From JBDTMT01 sp033764095 (GTDB lineage: Bacteria > Desulfobacterota > Binatia > HRBIN30 > CADEER01), in contig JANRJF010000302.1 in NCBI GenBank assembly GCA_033764095.1, positions 1 to 7,110 of the forward strand: a stretch of 7,110 nt of DNA, written 5' to 3'. The notes below the pieces were generated by a model. That model searched no databases and had not been told where the DNA came from. It saw only the letters and a program-made list of their open reading frames with translations. A program made the position numbers and the translations under genes. Shown here in pieces: positions 6,364-7,110 of the stretch. The stretch's first letter is position 1. The number at the start of each line of letters is the position of its first letter.

Positions 6364-7110
6364 TCAGGCCATGAAGAGCCCGCCGTTCACGTCGAGCGCC
6401 ACGCCGTTGATGTACGACGCCTCGTCGGAGGCGAGGAAGGCGATCGCGGCGGCCTGCTCCTCGGGCCGCGACAGGCGCTTGATCGGCATGAAGTACTCGT
6501 AGGCGGCGACGCGCGCGCGCCGCGCCGCCGCTTCGGCGTCGGAAGCGGCGCGGCGCGGGCCGCCGGCGCGCAGCATCGGCGTGTCGACGCCGCCCGGGCA
6601 GATGGCGTTCACGCGCACGCCGCGCGGGCCGTAGTCGAAGGCGAGATGGCGCGTCAGGCCGAGCAGGCCCGCCTTGCTCGACGAGTAGGCGAGGCCGCCG
6701 TTGGCGCTCTTCGAGCGCCCGGCGAGTGACGAGACGTTGACCACCCCGCCGCGCCCGCGCGCCGCCATCCCCGGCAGCAGTGCACGGCACCAGTAGAACG
6801 GGCCGCTGAGGTTCACCGCCAGCGTCAGCGCCCAGCGCGCGTCGTCGATCGCCTCGATGCCGTCGAGCCCGGCGGTGTCGCCGACCCCGGCGACGTTGGC
6901 CAGCACGTCCACCTGGCCGAAATCGGCGACGACGCGCGCGGCGACGTCCGCGACGCTGGCGCTGTCCGCGACGTTGCACGCATAGGCGCGCGCCGCCTGG
7001 CCGATCAGCACCGCCGTCTCGCCGGCGCCGGCCGCGTTGCGATCGACCACCGCGACGCGCGCACCCTCGGCGGCAAACCGCTGCGCGGTGGCGCGGCCGA
7101 TGCCGCTGGC
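6364..7110 (-). CDS. Short-chain dehydrogenase/reductase (SDR), N-terminus beyond right edge
   Basis: The reverse frame is open from the right edge to a TGA at 6366-6364, giving 248 residues that lack only the first few. The visible sequence starts ASGIGRATAQRF, the end of the Rossmann TGxxxGIG motif. VAVVDRN (19-25) puts an Asp (D23) at the end of the second strand, which in this family favours NAD(H) over NADP(H). ANVAG (71-75) replaces the usual NNAG. The catalytic residues are N100 (VNLSG), S128 (VNVSSLAG), Y142 and K146 (YSSSK), followed by CPGGVDTPM (171-179). All are intact, so this should be an active classical SDR. The C-terminal half resembles 3-oxoacyl-ACP reductase/3-hydroxyacyl dehydrogenase-type enzymes, but the substrate cannot be told. 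A GTG at 7050 is internal and is not the start, because the coenzyme motif lies upstream of it. The gene converges on the operon with a 34-bp gap and is probably a separate transcription unit. Confidence 0.88.
   Translation of the reverse strand, partial: ASGIGRATAQRFAAEGARVAVVDRNAAGAGETAVLIGQAARAYACNVADSASVADVAARVVADFGQVDVLANVAGVGDTAGLDGIEAIDDARWALTLAVNLSGPFYWCRALLPGMAARGRGGVVNVSSLAGRSKSANGGLAYSSSKAGLLGLTRHLAFDYGPRGVRVNAICPGGVDTPMLRAGGPRRAASDAEAAARRARVAAYEYFMPIKRLSRPEEQAAAIAFLASDEASYINGVALDVNGGLFMA

Noticed and set aside
1..7110. Mobile elements, CRISPR arrays, tRNA or rRNA genes
   Set aside because: No transposase or integrase motifs, no spaced direct repeats, no tRNA-like cloverleaf and no rRNA-like sequence were seen on either strand by eye.

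Overview
The window is very GC-rich bacterial DNA. By eye it is well above 70 % G+C, with G/C at nearly every third codon position; I did not count it. A membrane-anchored MutS-like gene plus dense, overlapping genes suggest a high-GC environmental bacterium such as Myxococcota, Binatota or Acidobacteriota. I cannot fix the phylum from sequence alone. Almost every base is coding, and no gene-free stretch exceeds about 60 bp.

Layout: (1) 1-602, minus strand: the N-terminal 200 residues of a MutS-family protein with two membrane helices; its ATPase part lies beyond the left edge. (2) 603-631: a 29-bp divergent intergenic gap that is visibly less GC-rich than its surroundings. (3) 632-6329, plus strand: five tightly packed genes, probably one operon. 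They encode a multi-pass GT-C (family 39-like) glycosyltransferase, a membrane-bound family 2 glycosyltransferase, two tandem paralogous radical SAM enzymes with a C-terminal cysteine set for an auxiliary Fe-S cluster, and a phytanoyl-CoA dioxygenase (PhyH)-family Fe(II)/2-oxoglutarate oxygenase. The last four genes abut or overlap (TGA|ATG, TGATG, ATGA). (4) 6328-6348: a perfect 7-bp-stem hairpin starting in the last stop codon. (5) 6364-7110, minus strand: a convergent short-chain dehydrogenase/reductase whose extreme N-terminus runs off the right edge.

How they may work together (inference): the GT-C enzyme probably transfers a sugar from a polyprenyl-phosphate donor on the outer face of the inner membrane. 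The GT2 enzyme probably transfers a sugar to a lipid or chain at the cytoplasmic face. The two radical SAM enzymes and the PhyH oxygenase would carry out radical and oxidative tailoring of the lipid, the sugar or a small molecule. No precursor peptide, thiolation domain or transporter is visible, so a modified glycolipid or surface glycan fits better than a RiPP or non-ribosomal product. The product is unknown. The five-gene set, and especially the radical SAM pair with its shared C-terminal signature, is the best candidate for an undescribed system here.
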